The notes below the pieces were generated by a model. The model saw only the letters and a list, made by a program, of their open reading frames with translations. It made no database searches and was not told the origin of the DNA. From Progne subis subis (Eukaryota > Chordata > Aves > Passeriformes > Hirundinidae), in assembly GCA_022316685.1 (NCBI GenBank), contig JAKJHU010000082.1:372001-436000 (forward strand): DNA of 64,000 bases, read 5' to 3'. The position numbers and the translations under genes are program-made. Positions 1 through 12,126 of this stretch are shown here, piece by piece (the first letter of the stretch is position 1; every line of letters begins with the position of its first letter).

Positions 1-2398
1 TATTAAATGAGGTAATGTTTGGACCTTTTCAGTGGCTCCTAAGCTCTTGTTAACACACAGAGTAAAATCTCAGAGATGCATTAGGTGTCTCAGGACTCTT
101 CCACCTTTTGCCCACAAAAACACACCTGAGAGGCAAGGCATTGAGTGAGAGGTTAGGAAAGGGATAAAGTGCTCACACATCTTCAAGTTTTCACTCAACT
201 ATTTACTCTGCTGTGGCTCTTCTTACAGAAGCAGATTAAATAAAAAATTTAGGATCATTAATTTAGTCTTGGCATGGAGCCTGGACACAAGGGATTAAGT
301 CTGTGCATCCTGCAGACATACAGCAAAGCAGAGCACTGAGTTTAATTGTTACAAGAGTACCATATGGTTCCTCCTAATCATGGCTTTTTTCATTTGTCTT
401 TATTTCCACTTGCCTGTCTTTAAACAATCTGAAATACTCAGCTCCTGATGTAAAATCGTATTTTGTATTGTATCTCTAGACAGGATAAATTACTTTGGAC
501 ACAAATGCTGCTGCTACAAAGCATCACCTCAAAGAAAAGCAACACAGGCAAAATCATAGCATCTGACTTTTTATCAGAATAGAAATCACATAGTGAAGAT
601 AACAAAATTCATCAAAAGAAAAAGTAAATGCACATCTCCCTAGAATACCAGTTGTACTCTAATTTGTTTGGACATTTAGAATTGCTTTTTCTATTTCTAA
701 CAAAATACATTGGATTCATCCTATTCCTCTGAGCCTCACTGTCTCCTCATCTTTTGTTGTGTTTAGTGTAGTATTTCCTACCCTACCTTTATAAAGAGAA
801 ATGTCAGTGCCCTTTTATACTGTGCTGGTCTCAAGCCCAAGGTTACTCCCCACCAATAATACAGGAGACAGCTCCAGCCACTGACGAGAGTTCAGGCAGC
901 CAGTAAATGTCTGTGTTTTTGTTTAGAACAGGCTTGCAGTGCTGTGTCACTCCCAGGCAGCACAGGAGAACACGGTTTTTTCCAGGCAGCTCAGGAGGCA
1001 TAGCCATCCAAGGCTCTCCAGCACAGCTTTGGGCAGAGCTGCCTTCACAAGCTCCAGCACAGTATCTGACACATGAGATGTGTGAGAACCTGAGCTGCGT
1101 GAGCTGACTACCTCAGTACTTCCAGCTGCCCTTGGGCAACTCCTACTTGATATTTTGCTCCTTATTCCCAGCTTTTCATTCTCTTAAGAGCAGCACAAAT
1201 GCTTAAGCAGTGCAAAATCCCAGATTTTTCTGACACAGTAACTAATTCCTACTCAAAGTTTAGTAAGATCCTTGTTTTTCAACTCAGGCCTGAAGAAGTC
1301 CTGATATATTCCATGATTCCGACTGGACTCCAGCCACAAAAACAATTCCAGAAGTACAGCCCCATGGCACAATATTTATAATGGGAGGGAGGATTGTGTT
1401 CCACTAAACCTCGGACTGATTGCAGACATGGTCAGTAGCAGAGTAAAGTAAGTTTTCCTATATGAAAACTTAGATTAAGGTTTTTATACTCTCGCTGACA
1501 TGAGAAAAACAATAGTGGCTATATAAACTGCAGCTGTATAGAGCCAAAAGTTACAGGACAGCCATTGAGAACTCCATTGTAAAAACAGGGGCTCTGTGCC
1601 TTCTAAGATTTTACACTGGGATATCTTATTCATATTAATTATTCAGCAATGCAAAAAGCTTTGCTTTCTAAACTGTAAATTCAAAATGATGTGAACTCAG
1701 CATGCTGGGGTTTGTGCTTTTTATCATCTAACCCACTGAAAAACTCTACTTATTTGCTATATCTCTTAGATGTTATCCTATTTCTTGCCCTCTTGAACAG
1801 GAGCTCCACAGAGGACAGAAACGGTGTAGTTCAGCAGGTTTGAGGATGGTGATAACTTTTTTCCTGAATGTGAAATCAAAAACTATTAAATTTTTTTCAT
1901 GAAACTGAGTTGTGCTGAAAGAGTTGTTTTCAGAGAAAAGTCAGGCTCTCAGTCCAGTCCTCTAAAAACCCCCCTCACCACCACAGAAATGCAGAAACAT
2001 CAAAAAAGCCAAAAAATGCTTCTACTTCAGTACAATTACACTTTTGATAAACATATTTTTGCCAGCTCCACTATATACAATTAATGACTTTGCTCTTTCT
2101 CTTTGACCTTTGCTCCATATCGGCAGCCCAGTTCTGGCTGTGTTAGTCTGAGAGGTGCTTGTGACTTTGAGAAAAATTACCTCTCCTTGCTTCTTCACAT
2201 GTGTAGGAGCCTGGGGGTGCCAGTCCTGAAAACACGCAGCACTCATCACAGACTACAGTGGGGCTGGGACTTCACCATCAGATTTAGTTCCTACCTTATG
2301 TGAATTTGGCCTTCTTAGGAATTCCTAACCACCGGATTTATTGTCCTTAAGCATGCGTGTGTGTTGGCAGGTTAGGTTTGGTGGGGTTTTTTTGTGAT
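1..2398. other. No gene recognised; AT-rich intergenic or intronic DNA
   Basis: Only short open frames of up to about 75 codons occur on either strand, with none of recognisable family. No LINE or LTR signature was seen. A T/G-rich stretch from about 2361 runs into the LTR that begins at 2399. Confidence 0.6.
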
Positions 2399-3060
2399 TG
2401 TTGTGGGGTTTTTTTCCCTATAGAATTTTTTCCCCCTATAAGTTGCTAACAGACTAAATACTGATGCTTAGAGGGTGCTTGACCCACACAAAAGGGTGGC
2501 AGAAGATCACTTAAGTTTGGGGGATGGAAAGGCACAGTGCTCTGGGAGCTGGGTGTGCTTTTCTCCTGCTCTCGGCATCGGAGAGGACGGTTGGGTAGCT
2601 GCTTGCTGTTAACGGAGGGTCTGGTCCTGGGAATTCTACCACCATCCATCATCTACTGGAGCGCCCAGGAATTCCGAGTTTTTTGCCTGCTCTGCTGTGT
2701 GGCAGTGCAAGAATTGTTTTATTAAGTTTTTATAAGAAGTTTTATGTTATGGTTCAGTTCACTGTGCCCCCAGTTTTGTAACAGTCCATCCCCTTTGAGT
2801 TGTTTCATGTCAATCATCCCACCCCCCACCTATCATTGTCAATACCCTCTCCCCCTGCGCTCTGGGTCATCCTGTCTTTCACTTCAGGACCCCTCCCCAG
2901 CCTGGGAAATTCCCAGGGAGGCGTTGAGTGATAGGTTGGCCCTAGAATTCCTTTTCCCTTTTTGTCAGTGGTCAGAGGCTTAGAAGTGGACACCTCCTGT
3001 TGCCCCCCGAATTCCCTGATTTGCTGTCCTGTTGTGACCTCCCCTGAACCCTCCCCTGCT

Positions 3061-3067
3061 TATAAGA
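3061..3067 (+). promoter_or_regulatory. TATA box of the nested LTR
   Basis: TATAAGA lies 79 bp upstream of AATAAA, as expected for a compact LTR promoter. Transcription would start near 3090-3095. Activity is not shown by sequence. Confidence 0.55.
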
Positions 3068-3109
3068 TCAGGGAGGGAAATTCAAACTCTCTCTGGCCGG
3101 CAGTTTGGA

Positions 3110-3145
3110 CGAGCTGCGGATCTCCTGCAGCTCGGCTTGAATAAA
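3110..3145 (+). promoter_or_regulatory. R-region stem-loop and AATAAA of the nested LTR
   Basis: CGAGCTGC (3110-3117) pairs perfectly with GCAGCTCG (3127-3134) around a 9-nt loop. AATAAA follows at 3140-3145. A structured R region next to the polyadenylation signal is common in retroviral LTRs. Confidence 0.5.
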
Positions 3146-3771
3146 CCATCTTTAAACCTGCTTAGCCGAGAGCCATCCTTTTATCTACCACCGCAGTCAC
3201 AGCACTATTTGGACCAGCTGCTGCTGAGAAGCCGAGCCCAGCAGGTAAAGATAACCTGTTTGCATATCCGGACCGAAAACGCTTTGGCCGCTGTGCAGAT
3301 CTGAGCCAGCCAGGGGCCAGCGTCCGCCCGGCGCGGAAAGGCACAGCCACGCTGCTGGAGCTGGGTCAGCCCTGCCCAGCCATCACAGCTTCTTCAGCAC
3401 TGCTCGCTTTTGCCTGCTGGGACACCCCCCTGCCTGCTGGGACAAGGCCACCGTTTCCAGCCATCAGCCCGGAGTATTTCCACCATTCCGGTTTGGTGCT
3501 CTTAGGGTCCCAAGGGATCAGACTGCCCCGGGCTTGTGAAACAAAGCCCAACGAGATTCTTGGTTCTCTTTATTATTATTGCTGTAGTTGTCGTTTGTTT
3601 GTCCTGTTATATTTACTAGTAAAGAACTGTTATTCCTTTCCCCATACCTCTGCCTGAAAATCCTCTTTAATCTTCTAAATTATAATAACTTGGAGGGAAG
3701 GGATTGGAATTCCCCATTCCTAGAGAGGCCCTGCCTCTCCCTAGCAGATACCTGTCTTTCAAACCCAGACA

Positions 3772-6700
3772 ATGTGCACATTTCAGTGTCCAGGGTCACT
3801 GTTCCTTCTACCTCAAATCAGCCTCTGAGTAAGTCTCTACTGCAAGCACAAAACTGAAGTCCTGAGAGAATGACAAAAACTCTAAAAGTGGACTGAATTC
3901 AGTGGAATCCAATGTGAAACAAACCATGTTGTGGATACATATTTCAGTTTTACTTCTGCATTGAAATATTTGTGGATTTACGACCTATTCCTTTAAATTA
4001 TTTAAAATCTTTCTTTTGGCATATTTTGCATCTCTAAGAGTTAAGACTCCTGAGGGAGTTTTGAGAGGTCTGGATTTAAGTACAGACATAAGTCTTTGCA
4101 TAGCGAACGCTTTTCATGTTTTATAATGTGAAGTCCCAAGGACAGTTGTGTATCAGTTTTTCGAGCAAATGAGATACTACATTTAAAAAAAACCCAAAAC
4201 CCTACCTGAAAATACTGCTGAAGTTAAAAGTACAGGATCTTACTGATTATTTACAAATTTTGCATTGCTATTAGTGGCAAAAGGCAACCCCCTTCTGAGT
4301 GCTGGTAAAATCCATAATTGCTAAAGGCTAAATTAACCTTGGGTAACCAAAGTGCAATACAGCTAAAGATCGTAGTACAGAAATGAACACATATCTCACG
4401 GCTGTTATGAGTAATATCACTGTTCTTGCTGAGAGATTATTTTTCTACTTATTCTGTATTCTCCCCTCACTTTCATTCTAGAAAGTGAAGACCAGAGCTT
4501 ATTTTTTATGCTTTAGGAGCTATGGCTGAACTTCAGCTGCAATTTAATTTTTAATCTGAAATTAACAGAATGAAGGATGCAACTACTAAAACCAAACATG
4601 TGCAATATAAAGTAATAAAAAAGTAACACCATGTAAATTCCACAATAATAAATAATTCCAGAGATTCGGAAAGTGCAAATAAATATCTGTGTAGTTTCTA
4701 TTTAAATGTTCCTCAACAGTGTAAAGAAACAAATTATATTTGCAAATATATTTCTGAAGCAAACTGTAATATTAATTTGACTATATCTAGCAGGAAACAC
4801 AAAGTATTTTATCAAGAAATAAAGTTAATTCAAAGCTAGTTTTGTAGTTATCACTCAACAAGACTGAGTGGCATTTGCATTTATACCTTCACAGACGGTC
4901 AAACAGAATTTGGCTGTGGCAGAACTCCATTGTGAATGCTCAGCTCTAGCCCTGTGAGCCCTGTGACAAAGCAAAGCAAGTGCTTTGTCAACACAGTTTC
5001 TAAAACAGCCATTTACAGATCTGAACTTTTGGGTGACAAATGTGTTTTTGGAAGGAGGAGCTGAGTAACTGCTTGTCAAGGCCTTTGCTGAAAACAGCTT
5101 CTCTGCTAGCTTTTATTCCATATATTTCTGAACACTCTAATTTAATTTAGAAGTGGTATTTTTTCTCAGTGAATATGGTGCAAAGCTGTCTTCCAGGAAT
5201 AATCAATAATGGCAGTGTTATCCATACTAGCTGGGTTATTTCACTCCGCGTCACCTCTGAGGACAGAAATGCCACTGAGAGTGTCCTCTCCTCTCAGCCC
5301 TGCAGCACACAACTCACACCAAGTGACCAGCATCATCATCATTATCCTGCACAGCATTAGCAGCCTGTTTACTTCAAACCTCATTTCCAGAAGTATTGAG
5401 TAAAAGCTGATCCTTGGGGATTCACTGGAAATTGAGGTGGTTACAAAGCCTAAAGATGAGCTGTCTATCATGACTGTATTTGAGCTAAGTAACAGAATTT
5501 TACAAGTGGCTTTAAGGGCATGTTCTGAACACAGAGGGATTGAACAGTTGTCAGGGAGAACCCAAGCAATCTTTATTCTCATTACATACTTAGAACATTT
5601 TGTTTCTGTAAGACTCAGCTGAATTTATATATTTAACACTTTTAAAAAGCGTGTGATTTGTTTGCAAACAGCACAAAGGAAATAGTGAAACTGAATGACA
5701 AACAAAGCACTGCTTTAAGAAGTCCTGGAAATGAAGTAACACAGAGAATTAGCCATGCTTGTGCCAAGGCTCTTGTCTGCAGGGTAGAGTTGCACACCAT
5801 GAGACGATGGGGGCCATATCATAAAACCCAGCAAACACTTGGGAAAAACTGGGATTGCCCATCCACTTGTTTCCTGGCATGGCTCTCTGGGGAGGGTGCT
5901 CTCCAGGCAGGGTACTCTCCTGGGGACCAAAAGGAACCCAGGAGAGGAACAGGGTGCTCTCAAGCAGGTTAATCTCACCTGAGTGAAATTCTTCAAACAC
6001 TCCAAAAATGCATTAACACCAGTTTTGTGCTTAATGAAAAATAAGTAGCCTCAAGTGGCAAAACCCCAGCGACACCCTCATCATTCTCCCAGTGTTGCTC
6101 CATAATCAGCACATTATGGCTGTCAAAATTACTTATCGGATTCAATGACAACTCACTTGGCACATTATAACTACTTAAAGAGCCGTAATTGTACAGAAAT
6201 ATGCATCTGAGCAACCCTTGAAAAAAATTGAATATTATGGGTCTGATAAATTAGATGATAATGAAAGGAAAGTTATTAAAGCACTTCTCATTTTTCACAA
6301 GTTGCGATTTTCAAATTACCAAGTGTGACAACTTTTACATCTACAAACCACATTCTGCAGATGGAGTAATAAAAGCTTCCCAGCTGTGGTATGGTACAAG
6401 TGTGTGTGATAAAGCCTGAAAGGAACACACGTGGCCCATTTCAGGTGGAGCAGCAGCTCCTTCTCCTCTGGAATTCAGGGAATTCTCAGAAGAGTGTGTG
6501 TGGTATGTGTGCACTGCAGAGAGCAGGTGGGAAAATACAAATAAAACCAAACACACAGAAACTTCCCTGGCTCGAAAGGAAATGAACCCTTGGTATCTGC
6601 CCCTGCACATCAGGAAAGGCAGTGACAACAAGGAGTAACAACAACTTTAATCATCTGCCAGGCTTGCTTTGTCTTTTGAAATGGTTTACTCTGGTTTTCT

Positions 6701-8240
6701 TTCCACAGTGGAACAAATGTGTGAACCTTCAGGTGCATAAGCTCCTTACAACACTGCCCTCTGCTCTAGGCAATGATTTCAGAGAAACCCCTCTCTGTTT
6801 TCTTTTTCGTTTTTGTGGTTGTTTTGTTTTGGTTTGGTTTTGGTTTTGTTTGGTTTTTTATTTGTTTGGATTTCTTTTTTTAGTGGGATAGGACTGCAGA
6901 AGGTGATGGGGGAACAAGAATCAAGTGTTTTACTATAACAGCCAGTTTTTCTTTTTCACAGTTTTACATTCTGGGTAGAAGGCAATCAGGTAACAGAATT
7001 CATAACGACTTTTTTTTTGTTTTGTTTCAGTGGTGAACTAGATCTTTCTCATATCAGTTTATTCATAGCATTGGTCCACTGACCTGAGGAAACTGTGCTG
7101 TTTTTACAGCTGGAATGGAATGAAATAAGCACAGTAATACCCGGTGAGAGGTGCAAATAAGGCATTTTGGCGGGGAATTCCAGAGCATTAATGCCTTTTT
7201 CCACTGTGAACACACCAACATTTATTGTTTCGATAATGCATATAGACTGTAAGTGTAAAAAACTGTGCAAGAGTTTATGCATATTCACTGGAGATCTCAA
7301 AAGCATAATTTAAAAGTTATTTTTACTGCTAGCAGTTGCTAGTATTGTGACCTGTAAATCAAGGATACATGGATACAGCCACCCCCAGAAAGCAATTCTA
7401 TTGGCCATGACAGAGTAATAAATAGGTGTTTTTACACAGTATCCACATCATCTGCCCTGAATTATATTTTCTTAGTCTGCAAATGGAAGTAAAATATGAA
7501 TGTGGAAAGAATTGTATGAAAATACAACCACAGTGCTAGTCTGACAGGAGCTTTGGAAGGATGTTTGACATATTGTGCTATTCAGGAATGAGAGATCTCT
7601 TTGCTTTGGTCATAAGGAAAAAAGACAACTAACCAACCAAAAAAATCAGAAATTGTTTAGGTGATACTAGATTTGAAACAGTGAAAGCACCAAGAACAAA
7701 GTTTCTCCAAAACTGATGACAGAACATGTAAAACACCAGTAGAGCTAGAAAAATCAATATTCATTATTCCATTAATTCCTTGCTCTCCAGAATAGAAGCT
7801 CTGAAGAGGTCACTGCCCACCAGGCAATCTGTGTTTTGTTAGAGTATCAAAAATATTTAGTTGCAATGACTCTCACACGTTTGATTTCTCCTACTGAATG
7901 ACACCATTGGTGCAATGAGAAACCAGGCTTAAGGTGAAGAATAGTCTGCAGCAATTATTCTGAAATACTGTCTTTTCAACTTTGTTCTGTAAAAATATAC
8001 AGCTTTAAAAAGATATATGCTCAACAACTCAGTATGGCTTTCTGGTTTCTATACTGAAAATGCTACTGATGCTTGACAATGGGGACTTTTTTCAAGTGAA
8101 TGTTACAAGTTTCTCCCTCCATCTCTTTTAAAATCATTCTATGAGGCATGGAATCGCAACAGAAATAACAGTACTGGATGAGGCAAAACAAGAATGAAAG
8201 AAAGCCTTGCAAAGAAACACTTGAGGGGTCTGTGAATGAA
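3772..8240. other. No gene recognised; one low-complexity tract and small local repeats
   Basis: Single-copy-looking AT-rich DNA. Three copies of an 11-bp motif, AGGGT(G/A)CTCTC, lie at 5893-5903, 5909-5919 and 5951-5961. A T/G-rich tract is listed separately at 6797-6880. The stretch 6090-6330 is AT-rich with several homeodomain-type TAAT/ATTA cores and might be a conserved non-coding element. Open frames here (up to 113 codons) have no recognisable domains. Confidence 0.5.
6797..6880. repeat. T/G-rich low-complexity tract
   Basis: Irregular runs of GTTTT, GGTTT and TTTTTG with almost no C or A on the plus strand. The phenylalanine-rich open frame across it is an artefact of composition. 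Similar tracts lie at 24081-24213 and 42041-42173, and one on the opposite strand at 47036-47237. Confidence 0.8.
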
Positions 8241-8242
8241 CA

Positions 8243-9104
8243 GTGAAGAGGTTATCAATGAGATTTCTGCTTCTAGCCAGGGTCAATGAACCTGTACCTC
8301 CCAGAACCAAACCCCAGGTGACAGAGAAGTCCCTGTCCCCAGAAAAGAGGGGTCATTTGCAGCAGGGGTTAATGGAGAGCAGGACAGGGGGCAGCAGGAA
8401 AGGGTGTCCCTGCCACAGGGTACAGACAGACCCAGCACGGCCAGTGACCAGAAAGATTATTATTCTGATCTAGGATTTTTCTTGTAACATAGGAATAATT
8501 AATCTGCAGAATTCCACACCAAGACAGGCTTAAGAGGGTCAGACAGAGTCTGGGTTTACTCCAGCAAAATGCTGTAAGAGACTGATAGCAAAGAGAGGGC
8601 AGTGATTAAACCAGACTTGTAAAAACCTCATGGAAATAAAGAAACCTGCAGTTTATGGTGCCAGTCCTACCTCACCTAGGTTAAACATCAGGTTTAAGTG
8701 CTGTTAGACAGACATATGTCTTGGAAAGCATCTCTGGTAGAGGAACTAGGGAACAAGGCACAAGTACAGTTTATCTCTGAGCCATCGCTCCATTTTAAAG
8801 AAAACAAAGCAGCCAGATTTTCAAGAGTCAGAGCCAGCAAATCTATCAGAAATACACCATGGCAGGAACTGCACAGTTTATTCTATGCCCATCAGGATTT
8901 CCTGATTACAGACACATTTTTGGAACTAGAAGTTCCGATATATACCTGTATGTATATTCTCTTAACTTTCATAATTTTAGCAACCCCAGGGGTATGTGAG
9001 GCACATGGAAAGATCTTGGACATCCTGAACACAAGGTGGCCATTAGCCACCACCCCCATCAAAAGGTTACCTGAGGGGCAGATTGCAAGGCCTTGCCCTG
9101 AATG
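8243..9104 (+). other. Possible decayed coding remnant, unidentified
   Basis: Two plus-strand open stretches, 8243-8473 (76 codons) and 8698-9104 (135 codons between stops), have a more even codon composition than the AT-rich surroundings. The second has a hydrophobic segment near its residues 85-98 followed by a polar, proline-containing tail, which resembles a secretory signal or membrane segment. Neither starts at an ATG in the open frame, and I cannot assign a family. They could be pieces of an old retroelement or chance open frames; 135 codons is not exceptional for this window. A protein search would decide. Confidence 0.15.
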
Positions 9105-12077
9105 AGATGCAGACTTTCTGAAGGGCCTGTTCGGAACCCACCCAGCATCTCTGTCCCCTTGGGTAGCACCACGAGTCTCTCGACATGAGATGCTCAGGAC
9201 ACCCTGAAAAGAATTTTATAGACAAAAGTACCGTGCAGGTATTACAGACATCAGCATGTGGTCAGCAAAACCTGTCAGGTTAGCAACTCTGTCCACAGAA
9301 GAGACACACAAATTTTACATTTTACTTCAGAAACACAAATTTTGGTTTTTTTTCCAGCAAACTTCAGCATATTCAAAATGGAAATTGCTGAGGCACAATA
9401 ACATTAGAGCTACATCCCCAGTTTTACAATACCATTATTCACACAATTACTTTTCTTTAAAATACTTTTAAAGAAATATCTAGGTTGATCATAAAAATCT
9501 GTGTTATGGCTGTTATATTTCTTTAACAGTTATTTTTGTTGGATGTTTAAACTTGCAGTGACAACAGGATGATTAAAGGTGAAATGAATTATGTTGCTCT
9601 TTGAAATTCCTTAACCTGTCTGCAGAATTCCTTAGGGTCATCCAAGACCCAAGAACTGAAATACAGTTCAGTGCTTCCCTGCATGACATTTTTTAATTCT
9701 GAGGTTTAAATTTCTTTAAATGACTGCATAGAGGACAGCATTGTGAAAATCTCTAAGCTAATGCCTTCTGCTAGACACGTTCACTCTCACGTTGGTAGCA
9801 GAACACAGCCTTTTGCATGGCATTTATGCAATGGCTGCAGCCAGCACCAAGACCTGAAAATCTGGAGCCAGAACTAATTCCCAAGTCCTTACACAGAGCT
9901 ACCTTTTAAGGGCTCTCATAAAATGGTATCTTGTCCAATGGCAAGTATGGGAGCACATAAAATATTGCTCTTTCTCACTGTCTTGCAGAGGATAAGGACA
10001 ACCCAGACATTATTCTCTCCTCTGGGTGAGAGACAATCACAGTGACCTGGCAACATCACTCCCTGTTAGGCAGTGAAGTTTTAATTAGGAGCGTCCTTTC
10101 TTCCTTAGAAACAAAACAAAACAAGCCCTTCAAATGAGAAAAAGGATCAGAAAAATAGTTTAAAAATAGAGAGGAAGGAAAAGACTAAACATTCCCACTG
10201 GACCTACTTAATCACAAATTCTCTGTACTATAGATTAAGAAGTCACACATTGATTTGTTGATTTTTTGGTAGTTTGATTGATATGCTGTTTGATTTGTCA
10301 GCTCATTCCTCTTTGCTCCAGCTACCTTGTTTTCTGCATCTGTTACTCCTTTGTCTGGTATCGCAAAGGATCAAAAGACTGACAACAAGGAAAAAAACTG
10401 AAGTGGCTGATGATACACAGTGCATGGCATCCAATTATTCCATGCAGCTTGCTTATATTATTCAAGTCCTTCTGCTGTTGCTTATAACCTTGTGAATCTT
10501 TCTTTCCCCAACAGTTTTTGTGGGAGCTGATTTAAAAGCTGTAAATACAAATAACAGGGTGATGTAGTTTAATTGAGGAGCCGATTCTTCAAAGCCTGAC
10601 ACATGCCAGTATTTGATATTCAAACCGGAGTTCAGCCTGAATTGAACAGAAACAATGTCCCCCATGACAGAATCAGACTGCAGAGGAATTTAGTTGCCTA
10701 CTCCAAAATGATGTTGTACTCTGTCAGAATTAACTTAACAGCTGGACCTTACCATTATTTTTCAATCTGGTTGAGATGGCAATATTGACAGGTGCTTATA
10801 AAGAAGCAAAAATGGGTGGAAAAGCGCATTGGATATAAAACAGTCACATCTCAAAGACCTTACTCATTTTCTCTTTCAACAAATCTAGCCTGCTTAGACT
10901 AAGAATTCAAGCACATTATGGCTCTGAAAATAAAAAGGGCAGTTGTTTTTTCTCTCCTAAAGCAAGCAAACAAACAAAAACTAGAAAGGAAATGTGAATG
11001 TAGAATGAAAAAAAAACTTAAACCGTGCATAACTTTCACAGTCAAAATCTACTGCAGAAATAAGAAGTTCAAATAAAATGATAAATAAATGATATGACTC
11101 TTATAGAAAGTATTTTTCTGCTGTTTCCTTATCCTCCTCTTTTATTTCTAATACACATCATTATTGAATAATATTTCTTCAAATATTATTCAAAATATTT
11201 TTAAATGTAAAAAAAAATTTGAATAGTTTAAAAAATATTTTAAATATTTTTAAATACTTGCTATGAATTCGCAATATGTACAACAGGCCACCACTGAGCC
11301 CCTACACGCTGGGTGGGCACCAATACTTTTGCTTTGGACCAACCTCTCCCTTCTGGGCACTGGAGATCTGCAGACCCCAGAAAATTATTGTGAGATTATT
11401 GCGAGAATGCCTTTTGATGATTCAAAAAAATTGCTATATAGGAAACTGCCAACTGACCTTTTCATCTCCAAACAGCCACCAAACAGGTCCTAAGGCAGAA
11501 ATGTCACAAAACCCCTCATTTTCCTGTAAGTACACAGAAATTCTTTACTGAATGTAAGCGTAGATTTTCCAAGAAGAACAAATCACATCTCAGGAAAGAG
11601 CATCACTCTTAAAGTTTCTTTTTAACCAACTTTCAGCTTCCAACCAGCATGGATTTAATGTTCTCTTCAATATTACCCAAGACAGTATGAAATGTATTGA
11701 AAGATTTTCTTCAGATAGAACAGAATCATCTTCTTCAAAGAATGATTCAATTCTTTCCTCTAAATACAGTTAAAGTAGCAGTAAATGCATCTTATCAGTC
11801 CAGCTATGCAGGATTCATTTTTCAGAATAGATTTCTGCTTATAGAGATTATTTATTTTCTGGTTCACTATAGGTTTTCCTAGTGAACAATTTTGAATCCA
11901 TTTACCCATACCAATTCCCCATAAAAGACTGCCAGCAATATCTTGCAGAAAAGGATGTAAAATACGGCATCAATGACTTGAAATGAAGCCACAAGAGAAA
12001 CAGTGAATTTTACCCAAATCGCTGCCACTACAACTGCATTTTAAAGCTGTTGGATATTTCTTATTTCAAAACAAATG

Positions 12078-12080
<3 letters not shown>
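9105..12080. other. No gene recognised; AT-rich DNA with one perfect hairpin
   Basis: Open frames are short (91 codons or fewer) and unrecognised. The stretch 11140-11265 is extremely AT-rich and contains the inverted repeat listed at 11164-11193. Confidence 0.5.
11164..11193. repeat. Perfect AT-rich inverted repeat (hairpin)
   Basis: TTGAATAATATTT at 11164-11176 is the exact reverse complement of 11181-11193, with a 4-base loop CTTC. The 13-bp arms are nearly all A and T, so the structure could extrude as a cruciform but would be weak as RNA. Confidence 0.75.

Positions 12081-12122
<42 letters not shown>
12081..12122. repeat. Poly(A) run of 42 bases
   Basis: Forty-two uninterrupted A. No SINE, LINE or processed gene is visible upstream to explain it as a retrotransposed tail, so it is best called a homopolymer. 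Confidence 0.9.

Positions 12123-12126
<4 letters not shown>

Larger units (their letters stand above)
2698..3351 (+). mobile_element. ERVK-like solo LTR nested inside the ERVL-like LTR
   Basis: The element is flanked on both sides by CTGCTG (2692-2697 and 3352-3357). A 6-bp target duplication is usual for ERVK-type integrases. It begins TGTGGC and ends GCCACG, nearly a perfect inverted terminal repeat; one change in the last base would give the usual CA end. The flanking halves join into a continuous match to the uninterrupted copy at 20518-21192, which shows where the insertion lies. Inside are a TATA box (3061-3067), an 8-bp-arm stem-loop just before the polyadenylation signal (3110-3117 and 3127-3134) and AATAAA (3140-3145), an order consistent with U3-R-U5. 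About 190 bp of putative U5 follows. There is no viral coding sequence. Confidence 0.8.
2399..3771 (+). mobile_element. ERVL-like solo LTR, interrupted by a second LTR
   Basis: This matches, in opposite orientation, the intact LTR at 20518-21192. The first 25 bases of both align without gaps (TGTTG... to ...TAG), and the last ~220 bases share the stretch ending near CAAACC(C/G)AGACA. It begins TG and ends CA, as LTRs do. The middle is broken by a separate 654-bp element at 2698-3351; without that element and its 6-bp duplication the LTR is about 713 bp, against 675 bp for the other copy. No clear target duplication flanks the whole element, so its outer ends are less certain than the nested one. 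I recognise the 3' part (TTTACTAGTAAAG followed by CTGTTATTCCTTT) as typical of avian ERVL LTRs. No internal retroviral genes lie beside it, so it is a solo LTR or fragment. Confidence 0.8.

Noticed and set aside
5241..5582. 113-codon minus-strand frame
   Set aside because: No recognisable domain, with overlapping frames on the other strand of similar length; consistent with chance.
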